From Norana najaformis (lineage: Eukaryota > Annelida > Clitellata > Crassiclitellata > Hormogastridae), in assembly GCA_964023275.1 (NCBI GenBank), contig OZ029914.1, positions 12,506,341 to 12,570,340 of the forward strand: a stretch of DNA of 64,000 bases, written 5' to 3'. A program made the translations under genes and the position numbers. How positions within the stretch are numbered: the first letter of the stretch is position 1; each line of letters starts with the position of its first letter. Below, piece after piece: positions 25,708 through 36,946 of the stretch. The notes under the pieces were generated by a model, which saw nothing but the letters and a program-made list of their open reading frames with translations, had not been told where the DNA came from and did not search any database.

Positions 25708-26270
25708 ACGAATCGGGCAAGTCAACCGTTTGAGGCCCAGTCGTAGACAACTTCGAAAGATCGCCAACACATATCTGGTATTCCTGAAATTCAGATTCGT
25801 ATGTGTGCGGGTCTCAGAGACCGATGAACGAATATTCAACGGAAGAATCCAACGCTGGTGGACAATATTAGCCAACAATGCAAGCGGAACGATCAAAATA
25901 GGCCTACGGTAGTTCGAAATTCAACAAGTAACTACGGTGAGGGGTGACGGCCATTTTTTCGGTCACAGTCAGCTGAAGATCCCGTCTTCGATAACAAGAA
26001 GAACATACGCGGAAGAAGTTAAGGTCGACTTAGAGCAGCCGAAGCAAATCTGCACGGAAGACAAGGTAGCTAAAAATACGCACACTGCATCTTATGAATG
26101 TTTTAAGAAATTGATTATCATTTGCACTGAAATGTTCTTTCTGCGTACAATGTAAAGAATTGATTTTTTCTTACCCTGCAAAAGTGTGATTCTGTAAAGG
26201 TTACTTAAGTAAGTAAGTAATATGGAGCAATTGTCGGCATTAAAAGGCAGAGATTCAAAGCTGGATCCAG
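25708..26270. other. unit-A-specific insertion remainder, no gene identified
   Basis: The frame 25730-25912 is open but short and unrecognised. An (aagt)n run lies near 26207. The block is missing between 38705 and 38735 of unit B. Confidence 0.4.
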
Positions 26271-26999
26271 AGGTCAGTGGAGCTAGACCCCTTTGATTTT
26301 TTGGGAAACGCATGTCACTGATTTTTCCCGAATGAACTACTTTTGGACGAAGGTTGCTAAACAAAACCATGCCATCTTACAGTAACTAATGGGACCAATA
26401 GTTTCGAAGGCAAGAAAACGAAGCGATAAGGTGACAGGATGTTATCACACTTAGACACCTTTCTTTGGGCTGCAGTACAGTAGCAGCCTCTTCATCGGCT
26501 CTTGAAAGACATCAGTCTTCCAGGTTGTATGTCTGTGACTGTTGCAGTCTGGTAAAGCAGCTTCCAGATATCACTGCGGCCCTTTGTATTAATTAGACAA
26601 ATTGTGTGGCTTTAAGCAACATTGAATAATAATAATAATCGTATTTGGCACGTAGACGTTCAAAACGTCATTATTAACTAATCTCCTGATAATTTTTTCT
26701 CTCCTGAGGGATCATATGTACCTCGAGTAAAATTAGTAATAATAGTAATAATAATAAGCCGATTTATAGAGCGCCGTAGTACGGCCGAGGCTGGAAAAGG
26801 ACGCTGTATATATACAGTATGATTCGTATCTGGCATTACTTATAGAAGCAGGACATGCAAAAGGAAGTTCAAATGATCAAGCATCGATAGGTCTACGGCC
26901 CGAGTCAAACCCAGGTCGAGGATGAGGAGGAATCTCGACTTTAACAAATATTCGACAAAGGCGACTGTCCAATAGGCTCTGGGGAAGGCCTCGCCCCTT

Positions 27000-27159
27000 C
27001 ACCGCATAGGCATGAATGCACCAATATAATATTATGAAATGTATACAATGTCTTGATATTTATGTGAACCCTTTAAGATCTTTCAGAAAAGTCGAAATGG
27101 ATTACACCAAATTTTTGTAGTTTCCATCACATAACTGAATCTCAACAGTGCTTTCAACG
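27000..27159 (+). promoter_or_regulatory. conserved upstream/5'UTR block of the Ig receptor copy A
   Basis: The roughly 60-100 bases before the ATG match those of copies B (39242-39303) and C (58870-58966): tttttgtag, tccatcacataactgaatct and ctttcaacg are shared. Conservation next to a signal-peptide exon suggests 5'UTR plus core promoter. No clear TATA box is assigned. Confidence 0.45.
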
Positions 27160-27220
27160 ATGAAGTGTGCTCAGATACTGCTGGCCATTAGGTTAATAAT
27201 GAGCATCTTTCATAAATTTG
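27160..27220 (+). CDS. Ig receptor copy A, exon 1 (signal peptide)
   Basis: ATG opens a 20-codon hydrophobic leader, MKCAQILLAIRLIMSIFHKF, ending in phase 1 at a GTAAGT donor (27221). The same exon, phase and donor occur in copies B and C. It directs the product to the secretory pathway and joins to the Ig exon at 27773. Intron 1 holds a roughly 205-base LINE-3'-end-like insert (27352-27556) ending in attacgatta, absent from B and C. Confidence 0.7.
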
Positions 27221-27351
27221 GTAAGTTTGTAAACGTTCCTAGCTCTTAATCACACGATAACAATTTTAAGTTCGTATAAATTTACGTGTTCTCATATTGT
27301 TTAATGCGTTTGAAGTTGTAAATGAGCAGCTGTTCTCGATTGAAAGATGAC

Positions 27352-27556
27352 CACTTTGCTATTGCTGGCCCTAACTCTAGGGGTTGACTTACCTGCCGAC
27401 CTTCGACGGGAGCTTCTCTCCCTCTCTCCCACTCTCTTTTGTAAGCGCTTGAAGACCGTATTATTACCCAGTTCTGGGATGATGGGCCGGGAGCGCCTCT
27501 GATGAGGCTACCTTGAAGTGCCGCTTTACAAAATTACTATTACGATTATAAGCTGG
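27352..27556 (+). mobile_element. LINE/SINE 3'-end insertion in intron 1 of copy A
   Basis: Paralogous introns in B (about 39500) and C (about 59155) run straight through the site. The extra block ends in ttactattacgattata, the tail type seen on Y-type LINE 3' ends, so it inserted on the plus strand after the gene copies separated. Confidence 0.55.
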
Positions 27557-27772
27557 ATCTACTTGTATATTCTAGGATTAACCAGAACACATAGATATAG
27601 ACTAGTACATCTAATGCTTGGATCAAAAACTTTCAACGGCATGTATAAAGACACAACCGAAAGCCACGATCCTTCACTGCATTGATGAGATTTTAATTTC
27701 ACAGAAATAGAATGAGATAATAATAAGATGAGTGGCAGAAATTGTTAAGCTATGTTTACTTTTGGAATTCAG

Positions 27773-28072
27773 ATGCAGTGTTGAACGCGATTCCTCGCGA
27801 CACTGAAGTGATGGTTAATGAAACGACTTACTTGAACTGTTCAGCGTCTCTTGATGCGGATAAAGTCCAATGGCTTCATGGCAACAATTATGTTTACGCT
27901 GGAAGAGATATACTAGAGCCGTACAATGTCAGGTTTTCGGTTGAAGTTAACTCATCAAGAGGAACAAACAATTTAGTTATTCGATCAGTCGAACCTTCAG
28001 ATGCCGGACAATACGAATGCTTAGAAGATGAAGGGTTTGGAGAACGAAGATCGGCTCAACTAATAGTGTTAG
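27773..28072 (+). CDS. Ig receptor copy A, exon 2 (Ig domain 1)
   Basis: 300 bases, phase 1 at both ends, with acceptor ...attcag and donor GTATGT. It encodes an extracellular Ig-fold domain (V/I-set-like): strand-B cysteine in NCSASLD, tryptophan in VQWLHG and the DAGQYEC motif with the partner cysteine. The equivalent exons in B (39715-40014) and C (59376-59678) have about 80-90% of residues in common by eye. The N-terminal residues and the strand B-C region vary most. Confidence 0.8.
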
Positions 28073-28772
28073 GTATGTCTATAAATTGCCTCTTCAATTT
28101 TTGAAAGTATTGTTTGCTAAGACCCGACATCAGAATACTCCAAGACATAACCTGTCTATTGTCAAAACATATTTAGGGATGCCTTCCGTCATACAAATTG
28201 TCTAACTATCTCAGAAGGTCACAGCAATCTGGCTATAGACTGCAATTACAGTTCTTGATTACTATGCACTTGATTCATATGGAAATTCGGCTATATTAGT
28301 GTCTGCTGCGTCCAGACATTACTCTGTAGAGAAAAAATCTTGAAACAGAAGACATATGCGAATTGGCTAACCTCTCGTTTTACCAATATGCTACCCAATT
28401 CGTGTTTTTTTATCTAAGGCAACTTTTCAACGGGCAATTTCTATTCTTTACATTGTTTACCAACAACAAATGCTGATCCTGCCAAGACTATAAAAATCTC
28501 ACTTCACTTACATTAAGCTTGCGAAATATGTCGATATACACTTGAACCCCGATTAAATAACTATATGATCAGACTATGTAAGCAAACTTTTTGCCATTTA
28601 AATACTTTTCAGAGAATTATTATACTAATACACTTGAAAACGAACTTGTTCAGGCTAGAAGATTGCAATAATTTCTCCACTACCAAAATATTCCTCTCAG
28701 TTTTATGTCCAGTGATTACAGTCGGATAGTCAGAAGCATCCCTTAAGATGTTGTATGTCTAATGTCTTTTAG

Positions 28773-29094
28773 ATGACGATCCAGTCTGCAAATCTAACAT
28801 AAATTCAAGCGGAGTCATTGGACCAAACACTTGTGGTATAGAACCAGAAGATGTCAAACTTTCATGTAGCATAAAATACCACCTCGACATTTTTCCGGTT
28901 CTTCAATGGAAAGCAAGCGAAGACAATCAATCCATCACCGAAGGACTGTTCAACTTCATCTCAAATAATAATGAGGTCACGTACACAATAACGATGAATA
29001 GTACACTTGATCTAATTGACTCTGTTTATTTGCCAGACGACGAAAACTTCCAAGAAAAACTACAGTTGTTCCTCTGACGTTATCAAAATTTTAT
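28773..29094 (+). pseudogene. Ig receptor copy A, exon 3 (Ig domain 2), frameshifted
   Basis: Acceptor ...tcttttag and donor GTGAGT match those of copies B and C. The exon is 322 bases, not 324. Two bases are missing near 29024, where A reads gactctgtttatttgcc and B reads aactcttcgtttatttgcc. The frame then shifts and hits TGA at about 29075, before the final cysteines. Before the lesion it encodes VKLSCSIKYH, LQWKASEDNQ and related Ig-2 residues. Either copy A makes a truncated, possibly secreted, protein or it is a pseudogene. A sequencing error is the alternative. Confidence 0.75.
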
Positions 29095-30159
29095 GTGAGT
29101 GCACATTTTCATCTGTAGTGAAACAGGGGTGGGGCAAGGCATCGATGATGATGTTAGTTTTTGGGTTTATTACTTTAATTGCTTTAATGTTTTTAAAAGT
29201 AGGTTCAATTGTTCCATCAAGATTCAAATATGGAGTTAGGAGTATAGTCCTATATGGAAAAAAATTGATTTGTAATTGTTACACTATTGAACAATTAATT
29301 TGTACCGCTGAATAAATTAGACTCTCTAAACTTTCACTACTGAAATGCCCCTTCCATAAAATTGTGGATAGCCAGATACGGAGATTTAAGAACGGAACAA
29401 AGGATTGGATACTTGCAATGTGCGGAAGGCAGACTGACAGGTGATGCAAACGAATGGTAAGGAACCTGCAGAACATAAGAAGAGAACAGAGTATCCATAT
29501 AAAATTTGTTGAGCAGGTGGGTAGGACTAATAACGTTCTAAAACGATCTAAAAGCGTGTAATGCCTGAAGATCCCAGTTGCTGCACGCCGGTTTTAGGCA
29601 GATGAAATTCCGGAATGAATCGAAAATACTGCTATGCAAGTTGCTAGGTATCTGCGTAGTTGTAAAAAGGCCTACAGTGTATGTACATAATAATTATTAT
29701 AGAACCGATTCAAGCCTTCTTATTTCGGCTGATGGTCCCAAAATTAAGTTGAAAAATTAGTTGGTCTTTTTTACAATACACACCACTCCATAAGGTACAT
29801 TGCTCGGTAATCATTGACTGGAATATTATTTCTATACGTATCATATTCAAATTTGCATTTCAACTGACAGGTTTTCTTGTCACTCATGTATGCATCTATA
29901 TTATAATCCACTGCGTTTAGTAGTTGCAGTCTTCGATGGTGGCTTATAAACTCATCAAACCATCAAAACTGATCCTGTGTTACTGAGCATTTCACAGCAG
30001 CTCAAGAAGTTAGAAAGGTTCAAATCTCTCAAATTAGATGGCTCACTTATTGGGTTGGCTGATGATGCTCGTAACTTGGTTGTTGTTTTTAACTCTACTA
30101 TGCCTCTCACTGACTATGTACATGGAATTTGTAAGTTGTCATACATGAATATATTTAGA
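29095..30159. other. intron/flank of copy A; no further Ig exon found
   Basis: To about 29460 the sequence matches the introns after exon 3 of copies B and C. Exon 4 of copy B has no recognisable counterpart in the expected interval near 29510. The remainder is unrecognised. Confidence 0.45.
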
Positions 30160-30672
30160 ATTAACCTTATGTCCCTATGTCTTCAAGGATATTTCTGAGT
30201 AATTCATTGGTTTCCAGTCGCTTTGATTATTGTAACTCGCTTCTTACTGGTATCACAAAGTCAATCGAGCAGAAATTCCAGAGAGTTCAGAGCTCATTGG
30301 CTAGAGTCTTATCGAATAATCTAGATACGAGCATAAAACCCTGTGCTTCAATCATTTCAGGATCTGTTTGGGGGCTCTTAGTATATGAAACACAGAATTT
30401 TAACGAAGTTCTTTAAATTAATCCTTATTCCAGAGATTTATTACTATTCAACTAGGTCATCTAATTGCCTTCTGCTTAGTATGTTATGTCATTTCGGTCT
30501 CGGGTCAAGACTTTCCGTTTTCAGCTGGCTTATCCACCGTAGGCTATCTCTCTGGATTGACCGTTGGGGTATTTACCCGATTACGGGTTGGTTTTTGGTG
30601 CACTGTCGTCTGGTGCCTTGTGCGTTATAACGAGCGCTATAGAAGTTCTTAATTAATATTAATTAATAATAA
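30160..30672 (+). mobile_element. L2/CR1-like LINE 3' end, decayed
   Basis: NSLVSSRFDYCNSLLTGI and IEQKFQRVQSSLARVLSNN are the C-terminal signature of L2-type ORF2. The 3' region ends gtgcgttataacgagcgcta, tagaagttc, then an attaatt-type tail. Several frameshifts are present; the 5' part is missing. Confidence 0.7.
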
Positions 30673-31155
30673 TTTGCGCTGGACTCGGCTAACCATCCTC
30701 CACAGGTGTTTACGTTGACCAAGAGCTAGATTATCACCGTTCTGTTTCTTTGTTTTTTGCATATAATATATGTTTTATAAATAACAATCTCCAGTTGACT
30801 TTTATGAAACTGTTGCCTTGGGGTAATATGCAAACTGGTTATTTTTTGAAAATCATATCACTTAACCAACTGCCGGAATAGGTGGGAATTGAAATGTGGA
30901 ATATTTGCTTATTATCTGTTTCATGATCTCTATTACGGTCATACATATATTTTGCTCTTTACAAATCTTGATCACAAGAACAAACTTGCTACAGTCATCC
31001 GCAATTATCAAGTAAAAAGTATATTTGAACTTGGTGGGACATCGTTCTGCATTACCGGCTGCTGGCATTGACTATGTCTACATTTGTTGCATATAGGGCA
31101 TATTCGAAGAAGTCCGCAGTATTTCTCTGCATCTTCGAAACTGATTACATTTTAG
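30673..31155. other. no recognisable gene
   Basis: Short frames only; nothing recognised. Confidence 0.4.
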
Positions 31156-31260
31156 ACACGATCACGTTATCTCTGGTATCAGTTGTGTTTGCTCGTCTTT
31201 GCTTCATGACAGTTGCCGGATGTATTATTTTCCGCATTTTCTTTAGAACAAGGAATACAT
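31156..31260 (+). CDS. possible transmembrane exon of copy A (speculative)
   Basis: After acceptor cattttag the phase-1 frame gives ITLSLVSVVFARLCFMTVAG followed by CIIFRIFFRTRN. That is a hydrophobic span followed by basic residues, as in a type I membrane exon. A GTATTT donor at 31261 again leaves phase 1. It is not obviously related to the TM exon of copy B (41970-42065). The agreement of phases is the main support, so chance is quite possible. Confidence 0.25.
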
Positions 31261-31940
31261 GTATTTCTTTGTCTCTTTTATATTTATGTACTTGTAAAAA
31301 ACTAGGGTATTTTGCTATTTTGTAAGTTTTTTAACTTTGTGTAATGTAATAGTTCAATAATATGACATATCAGCCATATGCATGACTGGATATATATCGT
31401 GCCTTACAAGTACTTGCTGAAAGTGCTTCTCACTAGTCTAAATGATACTAAGAGTTTATTAAGAACATCTGCACAGTAAAACGCTCAAATAACGATAGTG
31501 ATTTCGAGTCTGCTAAGCGGACTTGAACTTGGGCAAGTTGAACTGCCTATGTCGTAAAGAAGTATAAATACTACAGGCTTCGTCTGGGGATCCGAAGTTC
31601 TTGTGCGACTACGGGAACGTTAGAAAATGTGGTTGTAATAAATGATGTAGTGTTAATTTCATCGTCAGATGGCCGCATTAGTGGTGTCACTCCAGTGTTA
31701 ACCTGTATGTCTGCAACCATTCTAAAGCGGGCGCTGGTCATTGCAAGATGTAAGCATCGCTGTAGAAAATGAGATTGACTTTGATTTGACTTGTAGTAAT
31801 TTTAAGTTTTTAACGACATCTTGCGGCTACCATAGCTGTTTACGTCGACCTTACATTGTTATCACAGTTTTAACATTTCTGCCAACTGACTTGACTTCAA
31901 CATAATCCATCTTTATATATGACATGTTTATACGCTTTAG
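31261..31940. other. no recognisable gene
   Basis: If the speculative exons on either side are real this is an intron. Nothing else is recognised. Confidence 0.35.
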
Positions 31941-32119
31941 GCTACAAATCAAGAAACACTATTGCAAAACGGAAACGTCGTCCATCTGATTACGAAATAA
32001 CACCGTATGCTGTCTCTGACAGAACAGAAAACCTGAAGAAAGTCGAAAGACAGTTGTCGGCACAGAGCCAAAGATATGCTGTCCCTTTGCCGATAGATCC
32101 ACCTCATCCACATTCCTAA
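31941..32119 (+). CDS. possible cytoplasmic-tail terminal exon of copy A (speculative)
   Basis: Acceptor tatacgctttag leads in phase 1 to YKSRNTIAKRKRRPSDYEIT, PYAVSDRTENLKK and a Pro-rich end before TAA. A basic juxtamembrane stretch and closely spaced tyrosines (DYEITPYAV) look like a signalling tail. The residues do not fit a strict ITIM. Whether it joins the exon at 31156 or any Ig exon is unproven. Confidence 0.3.
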
Positions 32120-32744
32120 TGCACACTGCAGGGCTACAAAACAATAGAAGATACACTTTCAAATCCTGATATACAATATTAGTCAGTTATTGCAGAGTTG
32201 AAAGGAATGGTAACGACTCCCATATCAGCATCTGTCTTAGCAAATCAGTCACCGACGACCAAATTAGGAAATTGCAAGAACAACAAGTGCACCAAATTCG
32301 TCTGAGATTCCTTCGCTTATCTCAAAATCATTAATTACGAAAACTGATCGTATCTGTAATTGTAATCGGAAATTTGTAAAACATCTCTTCAAGATAGGCG
32401 CTATATCATAGCACGAAACACACAAACATGACGCAGCGCTAGTGGATGAGCAGCTCTAAGTTACCATTTAGCCACTTTCGAGTTTACGAAACATTATATG
32501 GACTTTAAACAAATGCCGAAAGTTAGCACTTAAGTTTTGAAAAACAACAGTCGCAAAGTGGTTTTCATTGTATTATTCGCACTTTCACATGCCTTTACAG
32601 AATGTGTAAACGAAGTTTAGACATTAGTCACATTGCTTATGTACTTTGTATATGATCACACGCAAATGATGGAGTCATGGACTACTCTCAACGTATCTGT
32701 ATTGGAGTCGGTTTAATATAATATAATCTGATATGCAACCTATA
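32120..32744. other. no recognisable gene
   Basis: AT-rich; possible 3'UTR of the preceding speculative exon, but no clear AATAAA was identified. Confidence 0.35.
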
Positions 32745-32985
32745 ATGTGAGCGTGAGTTTTCCGATGATCATCTGGGCTTGTTGATGATCTGATGTTATT
32801 CAGGAATGGCGGATTGCCAAAACCATCTGAATCAAGGGGAGGTCCATGCAAAGTGTTTGCAGTTGTGGTTGTTTCTGTCTGTGCTGTGCCTGATACCGAA
32901 GACTAAGCAGTTAAGGTAGATGCCAGAGCGCAGTCTGACTGCACATTAAACATGAGCAGGACGGAAGCCTAGGCCGGCCCTGCAT
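32745..32985 (+). repeat. dispersed repeat P, copy 2
   Basis: Near-identical ordered blocks to 18225-18400, including aatcaaggggaggtccatgc and agagcgcagtctgactgcac. Non-coding. Confidence 0.7.
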
Positions 32986-33935
32986 CTGCAGCTGAAGCCT
33001 AACAGACGGGAAGTGCTATGAAGCATGCGCGATCAAGATAACGGCTGCTATCCAATTATTGGGTGATAGTTAACGCGTAGCGAGTGCCAAGATGAGGACG
33101 TAGGCCAGGCCGTTGCAACACAGCCGGTGTAATGTGAAATCAATTCCGGGGACAAAATCCTTCCGTTGACAGGATGAAATTTTGCACTGAATTCGTGCGA
33201 AATCTCTTTCGTGGAAAAATACTTTCCGGATGGGTAGGCGAATTTTAAAATAATTGTTCTGTTGATGAAGCAGAAAACTCGCCATGCAAAGAAATATTGT
33301 AATTAATGCGTGTAAGTGGGATCCGGGGCCAGTTAAATTAGGATCATGCAATTCAATTTAGGACAAAACGTGATTCTGAGGGACGAAGCAGTGTTAAGTT
33401 GTCTGTCACGAGAGTAGTTCTATTTTTGAAAAGAAATTTCCGCGTCTGAAAAAGTATCGCATAGAGTCGATACTAAATAATTGTGAATGGAGCAGTAGCT
33501 CAGTTTGGTCAATTAGAAACAATTGTGTGAAATTCTTTATGAGTGTATCTTTAGAACACAATTGATGTATAAATAAGCCGCTTCGAAGTGGTAACGTCGC
33601 TGTAGTGCAGTTATGTTTTTAGAAATAGAATTTTTGCCGTCATAATCCCCTAAAGGTGTGTTGCAGTTCAAAGGTCGAGTCGCTGTCTGTCAAGTTAGAA
33701 CACATATTCATATCCACATTCAACACCACACTAGTGAACTCAATGAAAATTCGCCAGCAAAAGTTGCATGCTCATCCCCATTTGAAACAAAACCGCATAA
33801 AACACCATACTCCTCACCCATATTAATACCAAAACACCCACAAAATATAGGCCTACTACAATCAACCGCATCTCAGCTATAGCCCTTTAAACTTCCCATT
33901 GCAATCACTGCATAGTATATGGTTAGAATTGTTGC
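32986..33935. other. no recognisable gene
   Basis: An open frame at 33658-33882 (plus) is Pro/Ser/His-rich and unrecognised. The word tgtctgtcaagttagaacac inside it recurs near 55758, suggesting a repeat. Confidence 0.35.
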
Positions 33936-34195
33936 AAGTTTGCAAGCAGAAATGACATACTTATTCCCAGTGGAAACTAAAGCGCTTCACAGACCACCCT
34001 CCTCACCCTTGCAATAGTTCTTATCATGCAGTGCAATGCATTGAAATGGAAAGTTTGAAGGCGAAAATGGTACTTAGTGTAACCGATAATTGCATGTAAG
34101 TCGTTTTGGATAGTCATAGTGTGGTGTGTGTGGCCTGTGAAACGCTTTGGTTTCCATTTGAGACGAGTATGTCATTTCTGCTAGAGAATTTGCAA
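33936..34195. repeat. inverted repeat, about 57-bp arms (MITE-like)
   Basis: Left arm (33936-33993: gcagaaatgacatact and aaagcgcttcac) is the reverse complement of the right arm (34138-34195: gtgaaacgcttt and agtatgtcatttctgc). The word gcaatagttcttatcatgca recurs just past the right arm at 34191. About 145 bases separate the arms. No ORF. Confidence 0.6.
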
Positions 34196-35079
34196 TAGTT
34201 CTTACCATGCAATGGAATGAAATGGGCGGTTTGAAGGGGTGCTGCGGAGACGTGTGTTAGCGTGACCACTAGTTGTTGAGTAGGCTTATGGATAGAGTTT
34301 ATGAAGCGCTTTTATGTTCATGAGCACCGAATATGCCTATGACTAGCATATCGTAACCAGTGTGTAAATTCTTGACATTAGCTTCACGGCGAATCTTGCG
34401 AATGTGAATATGATTTCAACTTGACATACAATACGCGCTGGGACATAGGAAAGTAAGTCATCGGTGGAATGATTGGCGGACTTTCACAATTATCTGTCAA
34501 CTATTAATTATTAAACAATTATTATAATAATGATTGTTATTACTTGTTTGTTAGAAATTATTCACTTGTCACGAGTATTCAGTGACATACCCGGAATATA
34601 TATGGCAATGAAGAAGAGGCTCAGGCGTCTACGTTGCTCTCTGACATCATTTGTCACGTGAACCAATGGCACAAGTTAAAGAACTGCGCAGCAAAATTAG
34701 GGCAGCCTGCCTGGAAATAGATGCCAAGCGTGAGGCAACTAGAGGAAGTTCTGAGTTCTGAGACGGAAAATCGGCTTAAAAGAAAGCATCTCCAAAATGC
34801 ATGCGTCCACAAAAGCAGTGGCTGTAAGGTAAAGCGATCAAGAGGAGAAGGGTAGTTTAAATTAAGGGTAAGTGATATTACTTCGTACTTACTACAGTTC
34901 AATGCTCAGCACATTTATTTTCCCGTCTTAATGATGACATCAACATCGATAGCTAAGGGCTATTATTATAAGAATTTTTGGTCAAGGTACATAGGATTCT
35001 TCAAGACTTGAAGGTCTGGAGAAATAATACGTCTGCGTTTGGCCAAATCTCGTCAAGTTTTTTTCTGACAGAAAATGAT
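34196..35079. other. no recognisable gene
   Basis: Nothing recognised apart from the start of a Z-type repeat at its right edge. Confidence 0.35.
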
Positions 35080-35879
35080 GCGGAAGGCGATAACATTAGA
35101 GCGTTGAATCGCTGGAAAAGATGGTATGTTTCTCATCTGTCTCCAGATACCAACGTTAGAAAGCGCTAAAGCTACGTGATTCAATTAAACAGGGGGCAAT
35201 TAATAAGGCCTAGAGTTTATTATTATTATTTTATCAATATTTTTATGTGAGATATGATAGGTAGATATGATCTCTCGGGATTTAAAAAGTTATTGGAGAA
35301 GATATAAAGCATCTGGACCACAACGAAATTTGTCTTGAACTTCTTACAGAACCAAAAGAACGAAAGGTAAAGAAAATCTTTTCAATGTTTTGAAATTCAA
35401 TGTTGCTTCATTTACATATCTTTTTAGTTCTAACAGTTAAAACCAGCAATAAGAAAACTTTAACCCAAGTGATGTAATGTTAGATTGATCTTGGAATGAG
35501 GAGAAGCAGATGTGTGGTTGTAACATGACTCCCAATGGTTGCATTCTAAGGTGGTTCTAACAACGTAGAATCATATCACACCAATCGAGCAGTAGGGCAG
35601 CCATTTGCTATGGTTGAAATGTCTTGATAATGATTTGTCACTTTTCAGTCACATGACAGGATTCAAAGAACTGACTCGGCTATAAGTGGATGACATTTCA
35701 TCATATCAAGTGGTTTAGTAGGAGAAACCGTTTGATATTTGTCGAAGTTTTGTGCTTAATAGTAAAAAACCACGATAAAACCACACAAAAACCCACGACG
35801 CATAGACCCTGGTAAAAACCACGAACAGCCATAATAAAACCATGGACAAACCCACGACGCATAGAAGTAAAGTTCTGCG
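35080..35879 (+). repeat. dispersed repeat Z, copy 3
   Basis: Shares tgtctccagatacc, aacgttagaaagcgct, gcctagagtttattatt, gatataaagcatctgg and tgacaggattcaaag with copies at 18520 and 52990. It ends in ccacgacgcatagac-type repeats. Confidence 0.6.
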
Positions 35880-36240
35880 TTCTGTACCCAATGACGGCAG
35901 TTCAGTCTCAATAATTTATTATTCGTTTAGCCATTTTGTGATTAAAACAATTCACGAGTTCTTTTTAGCAGAAAAAGCCGCTCTCGGATAATTTTCGTTT
36001 TGACATTTTATTTAAGCACAGATCGTCGAATACAAAGTTAGAAATCTTCATTCAAGAATGCTCGTCTACGAGAATAAAATAGGCCTACTTTCCAAGAGTG
36101 ACTGTACTATGAAAATAAAAGACTACTTACATCACAGACTGAGTCACATACTCGCGACCATTGACCAGTTGATGGAGGTGGGCCCATCGGCCTACCACTA
36201 GGGCTTTAACCAGTCGGGTACCGTGCCCCACAAATTCGAC
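35880..36240 (-). repeat. dispersed repeat W (LTR-like) plus tRNA-like flank, inverted copy
   Basis: The reverse complement of 19540-19906: tctgtacccaatgacggcag, gcagttcagtctcaa, aataaaagactacttacat and ggctttaaccagtcgg are shared. The LTR-like part is 35880-36133. Confidence 0.5.
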
Positions 36241-36379
36241 TCTATAGTATTCTAGGCTCCTATACGATGGATGCCCGATACAGAGGTCTAAGGAATGACG
36301 TCAGTACTTATGAATATTTATTAGCAGATCCTAGCATCCAATCACTGTCAGGGCTTCATTACTCATGAATATTCTTATA

Positions 36380-36525
36380 TGAAACCGGGTATCGTAACCG
36401 TAATCTCGAGATTTCTACAGCGCCCAATAAAAGCTAAGTCGCAGGAAGCAGCTTATTCACAAGAGCTTAGTCAAAATAAAATTGATAGGCAAAATAGGTT
36501 CCAGGTCAAGATCCAAGATCATATG
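36380..36525 (-). mobile_element. LINE family Y 3' end
   Basis: cgtaatctcgagatttcta, agcgcccaataaaagctaag, cagcttattcac, attgataggc and ggttccaggtcaagatcc match the 3' ends at 14670, 17940 and (inverted) 51490 and 60174. Confidence 0.65.
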
Positions 36526-36946
36526 AAACGTTTATATGCGTCAGGGTGTTAATATTAGGTGATAAGAATACTTCGCATACGAAATACGAACGTATCGTTA
36601 AGACTGCATATTATGTGTAAGATGTTTCTGTAAATTACGATAAAGACTGGATTTAATATAGCACCTGACATGACAAGTCTAATAAAATGAAACGTTGTAG
36701 CCTAATTATGTTTATGGGAAACAAAGACTCTTGCATATATGTGGATCAATATAGACTACGAGTTGGCCTAAATAATTTCAGGAAAGTGAATGAATACCAA
36801 CTAAGTTTGGTCGAAAAATAAGCTGTTCGTTTACAGCTCAAGCCGCCATGAGCCTGTGCACGGATTCATAGGCACAGGGTTGCTTACATCAATCGCAATC
36901 TTGAAAAAATCCTCACGGCCTACTACATTATATTTAATCGCAAGGG

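Larger units (their letters stand above)
23650..29460 (+). repeat. segmental duplication, unit A (repeat S + LINE X + Ig gene copy A)
   Basis: Ordered similarity to 36535-41100: repeat S, the minus-strand LINE X, the ggttgcttagttgtttgtga segment, the block from gggaaacgcatgtcactg onward, then the Ig gene exons and introns. Unit A lacks about 0.6 kb of LINE present in B and has about 0.95 kb extra at 25300-26270. The gene part is also similar to 58700-61115. Confidence 0.75.

Noticed and set aside
33658-33882. 74-codon Pro/Ser-rich plus-strand frame
   Set aside because: No family resemblance, and part of it recurs near 55758 as repeat sequence.
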